The notes below the pieces were generated by a model, which was given only the letters and a program-made list of their open reading frames with translations, ran no database searches and was not told where the DNA came from. A program made the translations under genes and the position numbers. A stretch of DNA of 64,000 nucleotides. Source: Trichomonas vaginalis G3. Lineage: Eukaryota > Parabasalia > Trichomonadida > Trichomonadidae. The stretch spans positions 8,193,962 through 8,257,961 of the forward strand of contig NC_067208.1 in assembly GCF_026262505.1 (NCBI RefSeq), read 5' to 3'. Positions 50,022-62,199 of the stretch are shown here, piece by piece; position 1 is the first letter of the stretch; each line of letters starts with the position of its first letter.

Positions 50022-53000
50022 TTAAGGGTGTACTCCGGTCAAAAAATGGGGACAGTTTGTCTCGCTAGGGCACCTTATAAAGCTGTATCAGCGCCCAAAA
50101 TTTAGGATACTATTATATTAAGTAATTGGACCATGCTAGTCGGATTTAAGGCAAAGTTTTTAATTGATCATTTATTGATGCAATCATTTTCTAAAAGCAA
50201 GCTTACCAACCTTCAAAATATATTTACTGCAGGATAAAAATTATTATACCATAGATTACACAAATTTCAACAGAAATCAATATTATTTTTTCAAATCCCT
50301 CATGATTATTTAATAAATAATAGAATGTATTCATTTATGTACTAGTTGTAGTTAATTCTCATATAACAAAATCTTTCTATACGTATTATGATACGCTCAT
50401 TTTATTACATTTAGAATTATATTGAAATTCTGTATTTATTTGCTTCTTCAATATGCTAGCAACTATCAGAAGTATTGACAAGTAGCTTCGTTTCAACCAT
50501 AGAGTTCGAAGTTTAATTTTCCAAATTCTATCGTAGAAATTACACGTTGGACTTTTTGTGTGCATTCAGTAGTAATTTTAATGCGTTTTCGAGTTATTAG
50601 GTATTTAGTGTGCAACTCTGCAAAAAAAGAAAATTCAATATTTTTATCAACTTGAATTTGGTTCAAAATAGTTGTATCAGCAAAACAATCTAATACATGT
50701 TATATTTTTTATTAGACTTTTGAAGAATTTGTTGTTTTCGATGAAGTACATGGTTTTAAGAAATAGAGCCATGCGTTTTAGAATGTAGCTTCTTTGTCAT
50801 TGCAGAAACAATATATTATTAGCGCGCTATGTTATGTTGTATATTTATCTTGTTTTTGTTGTTTTTTCTTCACATTAGATTAAAAAAGTGAATTTGTAAA
50901 GTTTTCGATTTTTGATAGAACTCATTGAATTCGACCGGAGTCAGTGTCAGATTCATAGAACTCTTGCTATATGAACATTGCAACAATTCTTTAACGGTAG
51001 ATTATATATATACCAAATAAGGAATCTACTCTGAGAGAATCACTTTCCAAATTTTTTCCGTTTAGCTTATGGATGTCGGATTCCACAAAAAATAAGGTTC
51101 TCAAGACACTTGGTGTCTTGGCCTTTTTTTTTGTACGTTAGAAATGTACGTTTAATCAATTTGCTCGGCGTTTGCCGAGCTCACATGCTGACATTCACAA
51201 TCCTAACCATTTTTGGTATAGGATCTACAAATCTTCATTTTATAATGAAGTTCTCTTTTGGATTCTTAATTTGATCCTATCCAAAATGAGAACTTCATTA
51301 TAAACGCTCTTTAAAGAACTCTCTGATCCATATTTTGTCAGAGATTGCATATCAATTACACTAGAGCAAAGTTCTTCCTGAAGATTAATCTTTTATAAGC
51401 TGATCCTCAGAAAGAACTTTGCTCTTTTCGACTTATATACAGAATCCAACGATAAATTGGGGGAATGGTATTAGCTACCCTAAAGTACTATGAATTTCTC
51501 TTCATAGTACCTTTTGAGAAGCTAAATACCGCTCAAATACATTGTTTTAGAGGTGATTACAAGAACCCAACATTAATGCAAAGTTCTTTGGGTCTATCTC
51601 AATCAATAAGGTAACTCAAAGGAGTTTGCATTAATTAAGGAATATCTTATTCATAAAAAGCATAAATACATTAATTATGAACAGATTTCTTTCGAAGACC
51701 CCAATTAAATGAGAGTCTTCGAAAGAAATCTGTTCATAATATAGTAAATACTTGAAAACAACTCTTTGGTGAGTAAAGAATGATACGTCAAACCCTAATT
51801 AGGATAACTCTGCAAGAGTTTCACTATTTAGTGAAACATCTTGTTGAGTTTTTTCTTAATTTATGATTGCTGACGTTCCGATGACCAGAGAGTACTTTTA
51901 CAACGCTTTTAGAGCAGTATTAATACGAAGCCTCTCATTGAATGAGAGACTTCGGATTAATACTGTTCTATTCAAGTAGTCTCACTAAGCACTGACTTCC
52001 TGTAGACTAAAGAACTGGATTACATCTACTAATCAATTGATTCGGATGGAAATCAGAAAGCGTATTCGAGAAGATACAATCCAGAAGTGCAAGACTTAAG
52101 AATTCTAAGTTAGAATATCATAAGTACTGCAGTCCTGGATTGTAGAATTCATATGATGGCCAAGTGGAGAGATCATAATGATGCAGGATAATGTATGCGG
52201 CAAATGATGTTATATGCTTATAGAAGTAGGCAAATGCAGTACAATGATATATACTTTATATAAACATATAATATCATTTGACGTATAGCATAATATCAAG
52301 ATAGCATAGCAAAATAAATTTTTAGAGGGTAAAAATATATGAAAATGGGTAAAATTCAATAGTGTCTGACCTATCGTTGTTTTTGATGGTGTCTTATGTA
52401 ACCGTCAGACACATTCAAATTTTGAATGGTGTCTTGTGGTTTGACAGACACCTTTGAAAAAATAAAATCTCTTTTATTTTAATTATATAGAACCTTTACA
52501 TATTATACTAGATTTTACCCGTTTTAATTGTTGAGTTTTGATATAATTTTTCTTTGAAAAATGCGCAAAATAAATTTGAAAATAAAAATTTTGAAGTCAA
52601 GACACTATGATGACACCTAGCAATTTCTCAGAGACACCTATCGTTGGGAAAATTACATCCGTAGTTTAGCTCGAAATGAAGTTAAGTTTTTAGTATTTTT
52701 TTACAAAATTTGATTTTTCTCAAAAATTTGGAATTTTAGGAAACAAAGCTCTTCGTGGTAGTATGTATTATAGGTATATGTATCTATTTCTCGTTGAGCA
52801 ATGTCACTGCCTCTTGAGGAAAAAAAGATATGTTACATTTACTATTTTTCATATAAATTCCAGCAATTTTAGGAGTGCTTGCAACAAACATAAGTATCTC
52901 AAATACTTGAAATATTGAGACATGGACTTGGGTACATATATATAACTATATATTCTATAGCACCACGAAGAGTTTTCTCCATTCCAAGCTTTCAATATGG

Positions 53001-53207
53001 AGTTATAATGAGATCTTAATTATACTTCTAAAAACAATAAAATATTTCAAAATTTTAAGTGATAATTAATTGCAATTCTCTTTTATTTAATAGACCTCAT
53101 ATCATTCTATAAATATATCATATTATCATTTCTTAATATCAAATATTTAATTCAGGGGGAGGCAGTGTATGTGCCCTAAAATTGAATGGGTCGGAGTACA
53201 CCCTTAA
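50022..53207. mobile_element. 3.2-kb TTAA-flanked element carrying a hairpin array
   Basis: Ends TTAAGGGTGTACTCCG and, inverted, the same 16 bases. A comparison with unoccupied paralogous sites (46,440 and 62,090: TTCCTAAAATGAATTG) fits an insertion into TTAA with duplication of that tetramer. No ORF above 60 codons starts inside. Between 51,100 and 51,970 it holds a series of long hairpins (listed separately). Its terminal sequence ties it to the smaller TTAA elements. Confidence 0.8.
51102..51969. repeat. Array of about eight long hairpins inside the TTAA element
   Basis: Strongest members: 51,241-51,262 with 51,280-51,302 (22 pairs, one bulge); 51,363-51,384 with 51,404-51,425 (20 of 22); 51,467-51,530 (about 30 imperfect pairs); 51,572-51,593 with 51,614-51,635 (19 of 22, two more as G-U); 51,674-51,699 with 51,715-51,740 (26 perfect); 51,805-51,850 (imperfect); 51,911-51,969 (26 of 29). 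Smaller ones include CAAGACAC/GTGTCTTG at 51,102-51,120 and GCTCGGC/GCCGAGC at 51,163-51,180. Arm sequences are all different. Geometry is close to the array at 2663-2975. Confidence 0.85.
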
Positions 53208-53253
53208 AAGAAATGTAAACTTCAGAAAGTTACTTCCCTTGTCAATATTTTTA

Positions 53254-53976
53254 ATGAGTCGTATCATGGCTATTTAAAAATTTGGCCTCACCCCTGTTAT
53301 TGTTTTTGATTGTTAAGCAGCCAAGTTTATGACAAATTAGAAGCTTCAAGAAGAGCGACGTGAACCATTATACTTATTGCTCATCAATTTTAAATAGAAC
53401 GACGATTACCATCAGCATTTGAATATTATCAAAAATCAATTGAAGAAAGAACTTATAAAAGAATACATCGCGTATATCGTATCACCATATGAATCAGATT
53501 CACAATTATCATATCTTGCAAGAACAAGATACTTTGATTGTGTTTTAACATATCTAACACCATTAGTATTATACAAACTTTATGATTTCTTACAAGTTAC
53601 TTGAAATAGATACCAATATTTCATAACTTTTCATAAATTAACACACAACAACTTTAGAACTCTTTGTATATTCTTTGATGTAACTATTCACCATCAATTA
53701 CAAATCTTTCTCTGAAACTATCTCTTAAACTCATTTTATAATACGAAAATTCAACAAATGTAATTATTTCTGCTATATCATACCAAAAAATACATAATTT
53801 CCATACAAATTCTAATACATGTTTAACATTGTATTTAGAACATTCCTTTTTGCTCTTTCATATGATCCAAAAACAGAACAATTAATTTTTTTCATTCAGA
53901 ATCTCCGTAAGAACACAACTTTTTTATAATCATACATTGCTGCAGATATACTTAAACATCTTGTTCAAGGTTAAAT
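53254..53976 (+). pseudogene. EXO1/FEN-family nuclease pseudogene (copy 2)
   Basis: Same gene relic as 46,565-47,290 but diverged: GLTPVIVFDC, ...EERREPLYLLL, YIVSPYESDSQLSYLART. Here the third and later fragments end at 53,976, where the sequence switches abruptly into RPA2 coding sequence, marking the duplication junction. Confidence 0.55.
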
Positions 53977-54550
53977 CAAGGAAACAAGTATCCATCGTAG
54001 GAAAGATCATTAGCCATGAAGATAGCACAATCAGTATTGATTACTTGGTGAATGATTGTACAGGCAGTATCAAAGTTAAGAATTTCATTTCAGATGATAA
54101 TCCAGAGCCAATTCCAGATGGAACATACGTTTTTGTTGTTGGACGAATTACCCCTGCTATTGAAGATGGAATATCTTCATTCACAATCAAACCCATAACA
54201 GAATTCGATCAAATTCCTTATCATATGCTTTACTCATTGTTCGTACACTTACAGACAACAAGAGGAACACCCCAGACTCCTCTTTCGCTCAAGCACCAAA
54301 GCATGTTGAAACATCCGCTCCAGCACCTCCTCCAATGCGATCAAGCGAAGACAGAGATGAAAAGATTAAGAATGATGTCATTGAATTCCTCAAAGAGAAC
54401 AATTCAGATCGCGGAACTCCAGAAGAACAAATTATTCAACATTTCTCACACATATACTCGGCAGAAGAAGTTAAGAAAGCAGTTGAAACAGCAAACTTTA
54501 ATGGTGAAATCTACTCTACAAGCGAAGATAATTGTTATAATCCTTGCTAA
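53977..54550 (+). pseudogene. RPA2 pseudogene, N-terminally truncated and frameshifted
   Basis: Corresponds to RPA2 residues 53-239. The upstream sequence is EXO1-like rather than RPA2, so a chimeric ORF runs from 53,937 into it. One C is missing in a CCCCC run near 54,270 (GGAACACCCC versus GGAACACCCCC in the intact copy), shifting the frame, and a 12-bp insertion lies shortly after. The last 71 codons remain open in the original frame. Confidence 0.85.
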
Positions 54551-54857
54551 ATTTTGAATGATTTTTCTCTTGAAATCATTGTTACTGATACAAGATTTAA
54601 TATTTGCTCTAATAAACCATCATTTTTCTGTAATAATTTTTTGAAATTAAAATATTTCAATCTCTTCTTATTTTCTAATGAATTTTTAATTAAGTAATAT
54701 CTTTATATGGATTTCATAGCTCATTAATTGCACATTTCCTTCTAATTTTAAGTTTTTAGCTAATAATCTATTCAATATATTTTTAATAATCATGCTAGAA
54801 CATATTGTAATAATTCACATGCGTTTTTATTTATAATACAGAATGCCCTCTCGCATA

Positions 54858-55380
54858 ATAGCAAACTTATAGGAGTCGATACAGATCCAATGCTTAACGA
54901 AGGGTTTGCAAAGTTCTTAATCAGCGCAAGCTTTCATGTGTTACTCCAATCTATGCTGTTCCACTTGTTATCGACAACGGCCACCTCTTCCTAACATCAG
55001 GTCTTCGTATCATCGTCCGCATCATCATTGATCACAAGTACGGCTGCTTTTCTGCTCGAACAACAATCCACTGATGGTCATCCGTCCGATTTGGTGGAGA
55101 GAAGAACATCTTCCCATACCAATGGAATGCTGAAATGTTATTCAACTCTTCATTGTTTTACGAACTTCCAGTTCTTTCTATCTACGACCGCGCTTAACTC
55201 TCTGGGTCCACGATTCCATATTATCATAAGGATATTGGTGATTCGCTCACCTATGAAGTCACACAGGAGGCTAAGCGACACATCAGTATTCTCAACTTGT
55301 TCTGCCCAATTCCTCTTGAAGGAGTTCCGACCATCTTGTAAATTCTTTAGTTCGTCGGTGTCTCTGACTTAAAGTACTAA
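54858..55380 (+). pseudogene. Uridine-kinase-like pseudogene (copy K3)
   Basis: Nearly identical to K1 at 39,186-39,721, with the same internal stops; one difference is GGAGTTCCGACC against GAAGTTCCGCAC near the end. Stop at 55,378-55,380. Confidence 0.6.
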
Positions 55381-55489
55381 GAATAAATTTAATAAATAAG
55401 AAATATTTCTACATAACAAGTCATTTAGCCATTATTTCTACTTGAAACCAGTACCAAAAAATCGAGATATAGGAAGAACAATATGCATT

Positions 55490-56547
55490 TTATTTATTTA
55501 CTAAAGAAATACAAAGAGAAGTAATGAAATGATATGAATAATGATAAACAATTTCATCATATGTGATAATATTCTTCTTTATCTCTAAATCTAAAATAGG
55601 ATAATCAACTTCACACAGATATGATGAAAAGTGAGAAAGATTATGAATAGAAGATATATTTTGAACATTATATGTTGTAACTGATTGATATGTTTTACCT
55701 ATTATTCTGTCACAGAAAGAATCTTTAACAGTAATTGAACCAAAAAATAGTTGATAAAATTCTTTTCCTGATCCTGTGTTTCCAAGAAATGAACAGTTTT
55801 CAATAAGAACAGTTGATCCATGTGCCCAGAATGTTCCATAATCAGATTTTTTGTGTTCATTATTCAAAACATTACAAAAATTAAAATTATAGTTACCACG
55901 AATTAATTCTAAAATTTATAATTGATGTTGTGTTACAAAATGATGAATATGTTACATTACTTAGACTTGTTGGATTAGAAGTATTCCTGAGTCATAGTCT
56001 GCTTCACAGAAACTTGTGTTGATTGATTTAACTTCAATATTTCCATACCAAAGATGATTTGTATAAGATTTTTCTAAATTTCCGCATTCATAAAAAGAAC
56101 TTTCATAAAGATAATTTTTATTATTTGATTATCAACTAATTCAACATATGAATGATGTCCTCCTTCAGAGTTTGTTTTTGATTTGTAGCCACATGTTCGG
56201 TATTGGACAATGGAACTATTACAGTTAAAGTAGATAGATCCACCATTTGTATTACTGCTGCAGTTAGTAAATGAACAATATGAGTTAAGAAATTTATTGC
56301 TTGTATTCGTAAAATAAATGGCACTATTGGTCGTAATGGTGATGAATATACAGTTATATAAGAAGCATTCATTATTTGTTGATCTTGCTGTAACATTTGT
56401 ACCTTGAATTGGTTCTGAATTAGGTGATGTATTGTAAAATAAGTCCCAAACATTATTAGGTAATTGATCAAAGTGTAAATTATTTATAGTTGATGTGTGT
56501 TTTGATACTGTTATCTGAAAATCGTGATTGAATTTCATTGTTTTCAT
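55490..56547 (-). pseudogene. Pmp-like beta-helix repeat gene (P5), duplicate of P2, broken
   Basis: Frames 55,490-55,867 and 56,074-56,550 read as one Pmp-like protein interrupted by shifts near 55,910-56,000. It differs from P2 at many positions in the gene body, including the variable spots (YQ-LFF-GSIT; GTF-WAHG-STV), whereas the next 1.5 kb outside the gene is almost identical in both copies. Confidence 0.65.
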
Positions 56548-56554
56548 CAAAAAA

Positions 56555-56613
56555 ATGAATCGGCATTATTTGACATTTCAATGATGTAAATGTCAAATAA
56601 TGCCGATTCATTT
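56555..56613. repeat. 25-bp-stem hairpin, copy B
   Basis: Perfect 25-bp version of the hairpin at 40,905-40,963. Confidence 0.7.
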
Positions 56614-58177
56614 GAATCTTATATTCAAGTTATGAAATTGCGATTCTTTTAGCTGTCATCAGCATTTTAACAGCTAGTGCATGGAAACAATGATGTAAAT
56701 CATTCTAATCTTATATAAAAACATCGATTTTGCTGATTAAATTTTTGGATTTCGTAATAAAATGATCAATATTGTAAATAATTAAAGCTATTGTACTTAC
56801 ACATGATTTGTATATTATAAAATGTATGAAATATCGACTTAATTCGCTTGAAAATTTGAAATAGGGAGAATTTTTATATAAAACGCCTAATATCTAACAA
56901 TTATTACATTAAATGAATACTTAAATTTGAGTAATCGATGATTTATATGAATTCTCTGGTCTGAATAAAGAATATCGAAAATTAGTTTGATTTTGGGGTT
57001 GTTTTGATAGTATTGTCAAATGTAATGATGTAAAAACATGAATTTATTAGTAAATACATGCTCGTGTTTGAGTAAAAATAGATATTTGTTGTTGTGAAAT
57101 AAGTATTTGATTTCTTGTAAATCTTGAATGAAAACAATAAGTTCGTATCAATGGGAAAATCGAATATGTAGCTATTTAATTTGTATCAAAAGAATTTTTT
57201 AATGAGAATTTAAATTTCGAAGAAATTTGTTATGTATCGTTGAGTTTTGTAATTAAAACTGATATGTTAATGATGTGATTTGCTTTTTTAAAACATTTAT
57301 TAGTCTTGATGAAATAATTTTTCTTTTGGTTAAACATTTCTTCTGAGTTTGCTAATAAAGACGGAGTCCTTTGTGAATGTGACATAGGCGCCCGAGAACC
57401 GTATGCACAAAAACTCTTATTGGGTGTCTTGTCTTTAGATATTCTTTCAAAAATATGCCAAATTTGATTGATGATTTCTAAAAAAGTAATCTAATCATCT
57501 GATGCCATTAATTGTATTTAGAAAAAAAATTCGTTCTTTTAATTTTTTAAGAGTATCACAGCAGATGATTAACTTTCCTTGATTTACGATACAACTAATT
57601 CACCAAATGCAGAAGTGCAATCGAATACAAACAATCGAATCTCCTAATTGATGAATCAAATAGTCCATTTTTCATTGAATTATTTAATCAAATCGTCTCT
57701 AATCATAGCAATCCTCCAAAATCAATCAGTAGTACACATGTTATCTTTGATCAATTCTTACGTTATAAAGAGAAGAGCACATTTATATGATCTCAAGTAT
57801 ATTTTTGATTTTTTTTTACAAATCTTGTCAATAAGACATTTGAAGTTGTTACCGATACAGTTACATAATTTTGAGATACAAATTCACCGCGCAATATTAT
57901 TTTATTAAACTAAAACAGAGATAATTTTCTAAAAATTTAAATCATACATTGATCAGTACCTTGTAGAAGATACACATATTGATTTCAAATTCGTATGCAT
58001 TGAAATGTTCGACGACATTTACACTGTTCGTTTTGAACCTATAATTATTCCATTTATAGTTGAAATGACAAAAATTTACCACATCAAGATAAGCGATGAT
58101 ACAATCGAATTGATCTCACATTTCAGCATGATACAAATATCAATAATATGTAAACTAAGAAAACATTATTGATATAC
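56614..58177. other. Non-coding stretch, duplicate of 40,964-42,527
   Basis: Only scattered single-base differences from the first copy; no gene seen. Confidence 0.5.
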
Positions 58178-59227
58178 TTAAGGGTGCACCCGTATGTACG
58201 TTTATTTGAGAGGAGGAGGATTACCCTCTCAATTTTGAGGGATTCGTTAGTTTATTTTCTCGATGAATATGCAATAAAATTTGATTTTTACCTTATCAAT
58301 ATACTTCATATAATATACACATGTTCATGTAAAAACTTTTTTCCAAAATCCTCAGGAATTAAGGGATTTTTGAATTTTAAGAATTTTTTTCGAATTTTTT
58401 CGAAAAAAAAATATTTTCAGAACAGCCTTAACGGCTAAGATTTAGGAACAATGTTAAGTATCAAAAAGAAAGGAGGTCTGATATAGACAACATATATCGT
58501 TGAAGGTTGAAAAAATCTCTAATATTTGAGCCCAAAATTTCAAATTTTAATTTTTTGAAAAAAGAGGCCACCCGTATGTACGTTTATTTGAGAGAGAGGA
58601 GGATATATTTTTGAAAGGGTGAAACATTATGAATATGTTAATTATATAATAATATGTATTATTATAAAAAAGAAAAAATAAAGCACGTTAAAATTTTTCT
58701 TTCTTGATTTTTTACAAAATCTACTTAGAATTATGCAAAATATGACTAAATAATTATAAATTTCAAGTTAAATTTTAATTTTGATAAATAATTTAAATTT
58801 CAAAATATCAAGTTCAGTTCGACTATGTATGTAGTAATTCCTCAATAAAGTGCCAAAACCCTATTAAAATATATGAACATTTTCAACATTTTAATGTTTT
58901 TATTTAAAAATTTGTTGGAATATGAGCTTCAAACAATTATTATGTAAATAAAAATAATTAAATATATGTATTTATTCGTATTACAACCGTAGTAAGTCGA
59001 TTCTTCCTTTCTTCTACTGAGTTTTGAATTTGATTTCGAATTGTAAAGAGATTCAAAGGGAAAATACTAGCGGATAAAAACTACCTCCATGAAAGGGTCA
59101 TAATGGAGTCAAGTTGTATTTTTTGATATTTTTTTTGCTTTTCGAGCCTAAATAGGTAGCCAAGATAATGCCTAAAAATAAGGTTCTAAATTCTGAAGTT
59201 TACATGATCCTCTCGTGTGCACCTTAA
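58178..59227. mobile_element. TTAA-flanked 1.05-kb element (copy B)
   Basis: Carried along by the segmental duplication. Small differences from copy A include a shortened GAGAGAGGAGGA run near 58,592. Confidence 0.65.
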
Positions 59228-59520
59228 TATATGACTAGTCTTATATCCAACATCTCTACATTAATTTCGAGAATTAGTATCTACAAAAATCATTTATATC
59301 CTATTTGGGATTTGATGTTTAATTTTTTGACAAATACGAATTGTATGGAATATGCCGAAACAATGAATTGTTTAGTAGCAGTAATAGAATGCAATATTGA
59401 ATTAGATGAAATTGATCAAAACAATATGCTTTTTTAAAACATTAGTATCTGATAAATCAAATAAATTGAATTTGTTACAGAATTCTTTAACTGTAAGAAG
59501 ATGTTGACAATTAAAGTGTT

Positions 59521-60189
59521 ATGTTGAGAGCAATTAATGGTCACACACGTGTTCTGCGACTTCTTCTTTCTGATCCATCCATTGATGTCAATGCCACTAA
59601 CAACTCATCACGTACAGCATTGATCCGGGCAGCTCGTGACGGACATTTCGAAGCTTTAGAACTTCTCTTGAGTTTTCCAGGCATCGAGAAGAACATCGTC
59701 GACAAGAAGAATCGCAGTGCTCTTCATTACGCAGTTCTTCTCCACCACAAACAGTGCGTTGAGTGTCTTCTGAACGACAAAGATGTCAATCCACAACTTC
59801 CTGATGATTCTAGTTTCACACCTCTTCACATCGCTGCATCTAATGATTTCTCAGACTTAATCCGTCTTTTCGCCGATCGAGATGACGTTGACTTGAACTG
59901 CGTCGACTCAATCCAGTGGACACCTCTCCATGTTGCCGCTAAATGCGGCTCAACTAGTTTCGTCGAAGAGTTGCTTCAACACGAAAATGTCGATGTCAAC
60001 CGTCAGAACTTGATGAAGCGAACTCCTATTTTCAACGCTATTGAAAACGAAAAAATCGAAGTTGTCAAAGTTCTCCTTTCTCGTGAAGACCTCGATTTGA
60101 GTGTTGTTGACAGCGAAGGACACACAGCTAAAGACGTCGCACTCCAGACAAAGAACGAAGATATCATTAATCTTCTTTTAAATAAATGA
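59521..60189 (+). CDS. Ankyrin-repeat protein (copy B)
   Basis: Encodes the same 222 residues as the ORF at 43,869-44,537, with the same stop. Both copies keep the frame open, whereas other genes in the duplicated unit have decayed. About six and a half ankyrin repeats; a protein-binding scaffold of unknown partner. Confidence 0.75.
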   Translation: MLRAINGHTRVLRLLLSDPSIDVNATNNSSRTALIRAARDGHFEALELLLSFPGIEKNIVDKKNRSALHYAVLLHHKQCVECLLNDKDVNPQLPDDSSFTPLHIAASNDFSDLIRLFADRDDVDLNCVDSIQWTPLHVAAKCGSTSFVEELLQHENVDVNRQNLMKRTPIFNAIENEKIEVVKVLLSREDLDLSVVDSEGHTAKDVALQTKNEDIINLLLNK

Positions 60190-61134
60190 GTTTTTTTATT
60201 TTTTTTGTTTGTAAAAAAATTATTTTTAATAATAAAAAACGATAATAATAAATCCTTGAAAAATTAACGCACTTGTCTAAAGGAAAATGATAAATGATGT
60301 TACGTATTGGAAGCATATTTATCCTGCTTTACAGAAATATGTTGAAAAGTGAGTAAAGTTATGAATAAACTGATCCTAGTGAATGATATTGTATTACACA
60401 GAAATTGAATGCGACATTTGAAATTGTTTGCAATAGCGAGAGAATAGATTATTGAATGACAAAAATGCATCTTGAGTGTCTTTACTTATACTTGTAATGA
60501 CAAATGTTCTTAAGGGTGCACTTACGCGTATCTGACTTTAATTCAAATTTCTGACAAATGGCGTGAAGTGTCATTGAAAATTAACCTTAAACATCTGAAT
60601 CGAAGGACATGTAATACAGGTGTAAGTGCACTCTTAAGAAAAATTTTCCACTTCAAGATAGCAATGATATAATAGAATTGAATAAGAAATCGTTAAATTT
60701 ATTATCCAACATCTCCCCAAGATACAATGTCCAATCATTTGTAAACGAAGAATATTACAAAATATCATCGAAATAACAATAATTCTTTTTGCTATAGTTT
60801 TATTCTTTCTGTCATAGCAAATTTCTATTATAATATTGAACTCTTTATTGAAATATCAGTTTGTTAATACTTAGATGCCTTACAAAGAAAACCTATTTCG
60901 AAATTAAGAGCCATGTTCCCGATATTATTGCATTACTATATCAGTACTAATTATTTAAATTCACTGTAACAAATACGAACTCTTTGAAAATTAAATTGAG
61001 AAATCAAGCCGCATCATCTTTTGAATATAAAGTTTTTCATATTTCAATTGATATTAAACAATTGATGAATGCTTTCGTTAATAATGGTCTTTAATTACAA
61101 TTTTTTGATTATATAAATTCATAAATCATGAATA
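60190..61134. other. Spacer, duplicate of 44,538-45,482
   Basis: Contains the duplicated MITE at 60,510-60,637. No gene seen. Confidence 0.5.
60510..60637. mobile_element. 128-bp TTAA MITE (copy B)
   Basis: Identical in position and ends to the element at 44,858-44,985; offset 15,652. Confidence 0.75.
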
Positions 61135-61136
61135 TT

Positions 61137-62075
61137 AACGCCTTCGTCTAAAGGAAAATTGATGATATAAATCAAAAGCAGATCTCATAGGCTTTTTATC
61201 TATAATAGGAAACTCTGCTTCACACAGATATGATGAAAAGTGAGAAAGATTATGAATAGAATATATATTTTGAACATTATTTGTTGTAACTGATCCATAT
61301 GTTTGATCTATTATTCTGTCACAGAAAGAATCTTTAACTGTAATTGAACCATATTGATAAATTCTTTTCCTGGTCCTGTGTTTCCAAGAAATGAACAGTT
61401 TTCAATAAGAACAGTTGATCCAAATGCATAGAATGTTCCATAATCAGATTTTTTGTGTTCATTATTCAAAACATTACAAAAATTAAAATTATAGTTACCA
61501 TTCTAATTCTAAAATTTATAATATGATGTTGTGTTACAAAATGATGAATATGTTACGTTACTTAGACTTGTTGGTTCATATAGAAGTATTCCTGAGTCAG
61601 CTGCTTCACAGAAACTTGTGTTGATTGATTTAACTTCAATATTTCCATACCAAAGATATTTGTAGATTTTTCTAAATTTCCGCATTCATAAAAAGAACTT
61701 TCATAAAGATAATTTTTATTATTTGAATTATAAACTAATTTAACATATGAATGATGTCCCTTGAGTTTGTTTTTGATTTGTAGCCACATGTTCGGTATTG
61801 GACAATGGAACTATCACAGTTAAAGTAGAGAGATCCACCTTCTGTATTACTGCTGCAGTTAGTAAATGAACAATCGGAATTAAGGAATTTATTGTTTGTA
61901 TTCGTAAAATAAATGGCACTATTGGTCGTAATAGCGATAAATATGCTTTCAAATATGAAACACTCATTATTTGTCGATTTAGCTGTAACGTTTGTGCCAC
62001 AAATAGGTTCTGAATTAGGTGGTGTATTGTAAAAGAGTTCCCAAACATCACCAGAAGATTGAGAAAGATTAAATA
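61137..62075 (-). pseudogene. Pmp-like beta-helix repeat gene (P6), duplicate of P3, broken
   Basis: Reads as the Pmp-like family (frames 61,562-61,789 and 61,740-62,051) with several small deletions relative to P3: the variable triplet between YQ and GSIT is missing altogether and the region near 61,500 is shortened. The GTF-YAFG-STV segment matches P4 at 49.3 kb rather than its own duplicate P3 (GTTFCAIVSTV), which points to conversion between paralogues. Confidence 0.65.
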
Positions 62076-62199
62076 CTTTTTCTTCCTAAAATGAATTGTA
62101 AACTTCAGAAAACTACTTCCCTCGTCAAAATTTTTAAGAAAAATTTTTTATCTCTTCCATCAAGGAATAAAAACAGGGGAAAAGATATTACCATAAGTA

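Larger units (their letters stand above)
38326..53976. repeat. Tandem segmental duplication, first unit (about 15.65 kb)
   Basis: Bases from 38,326 reappear from 53,977 on; the offset is 15,651 at RPA2, 15,659 at its 3' end, 15,650-15,652 at the ankyrin and MITE, and 15,635 at the EXO1 and kinase pseudogenes. Most of the 10 kb visible in the second unit is nearly identical to the first. Confidence 0.9.
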
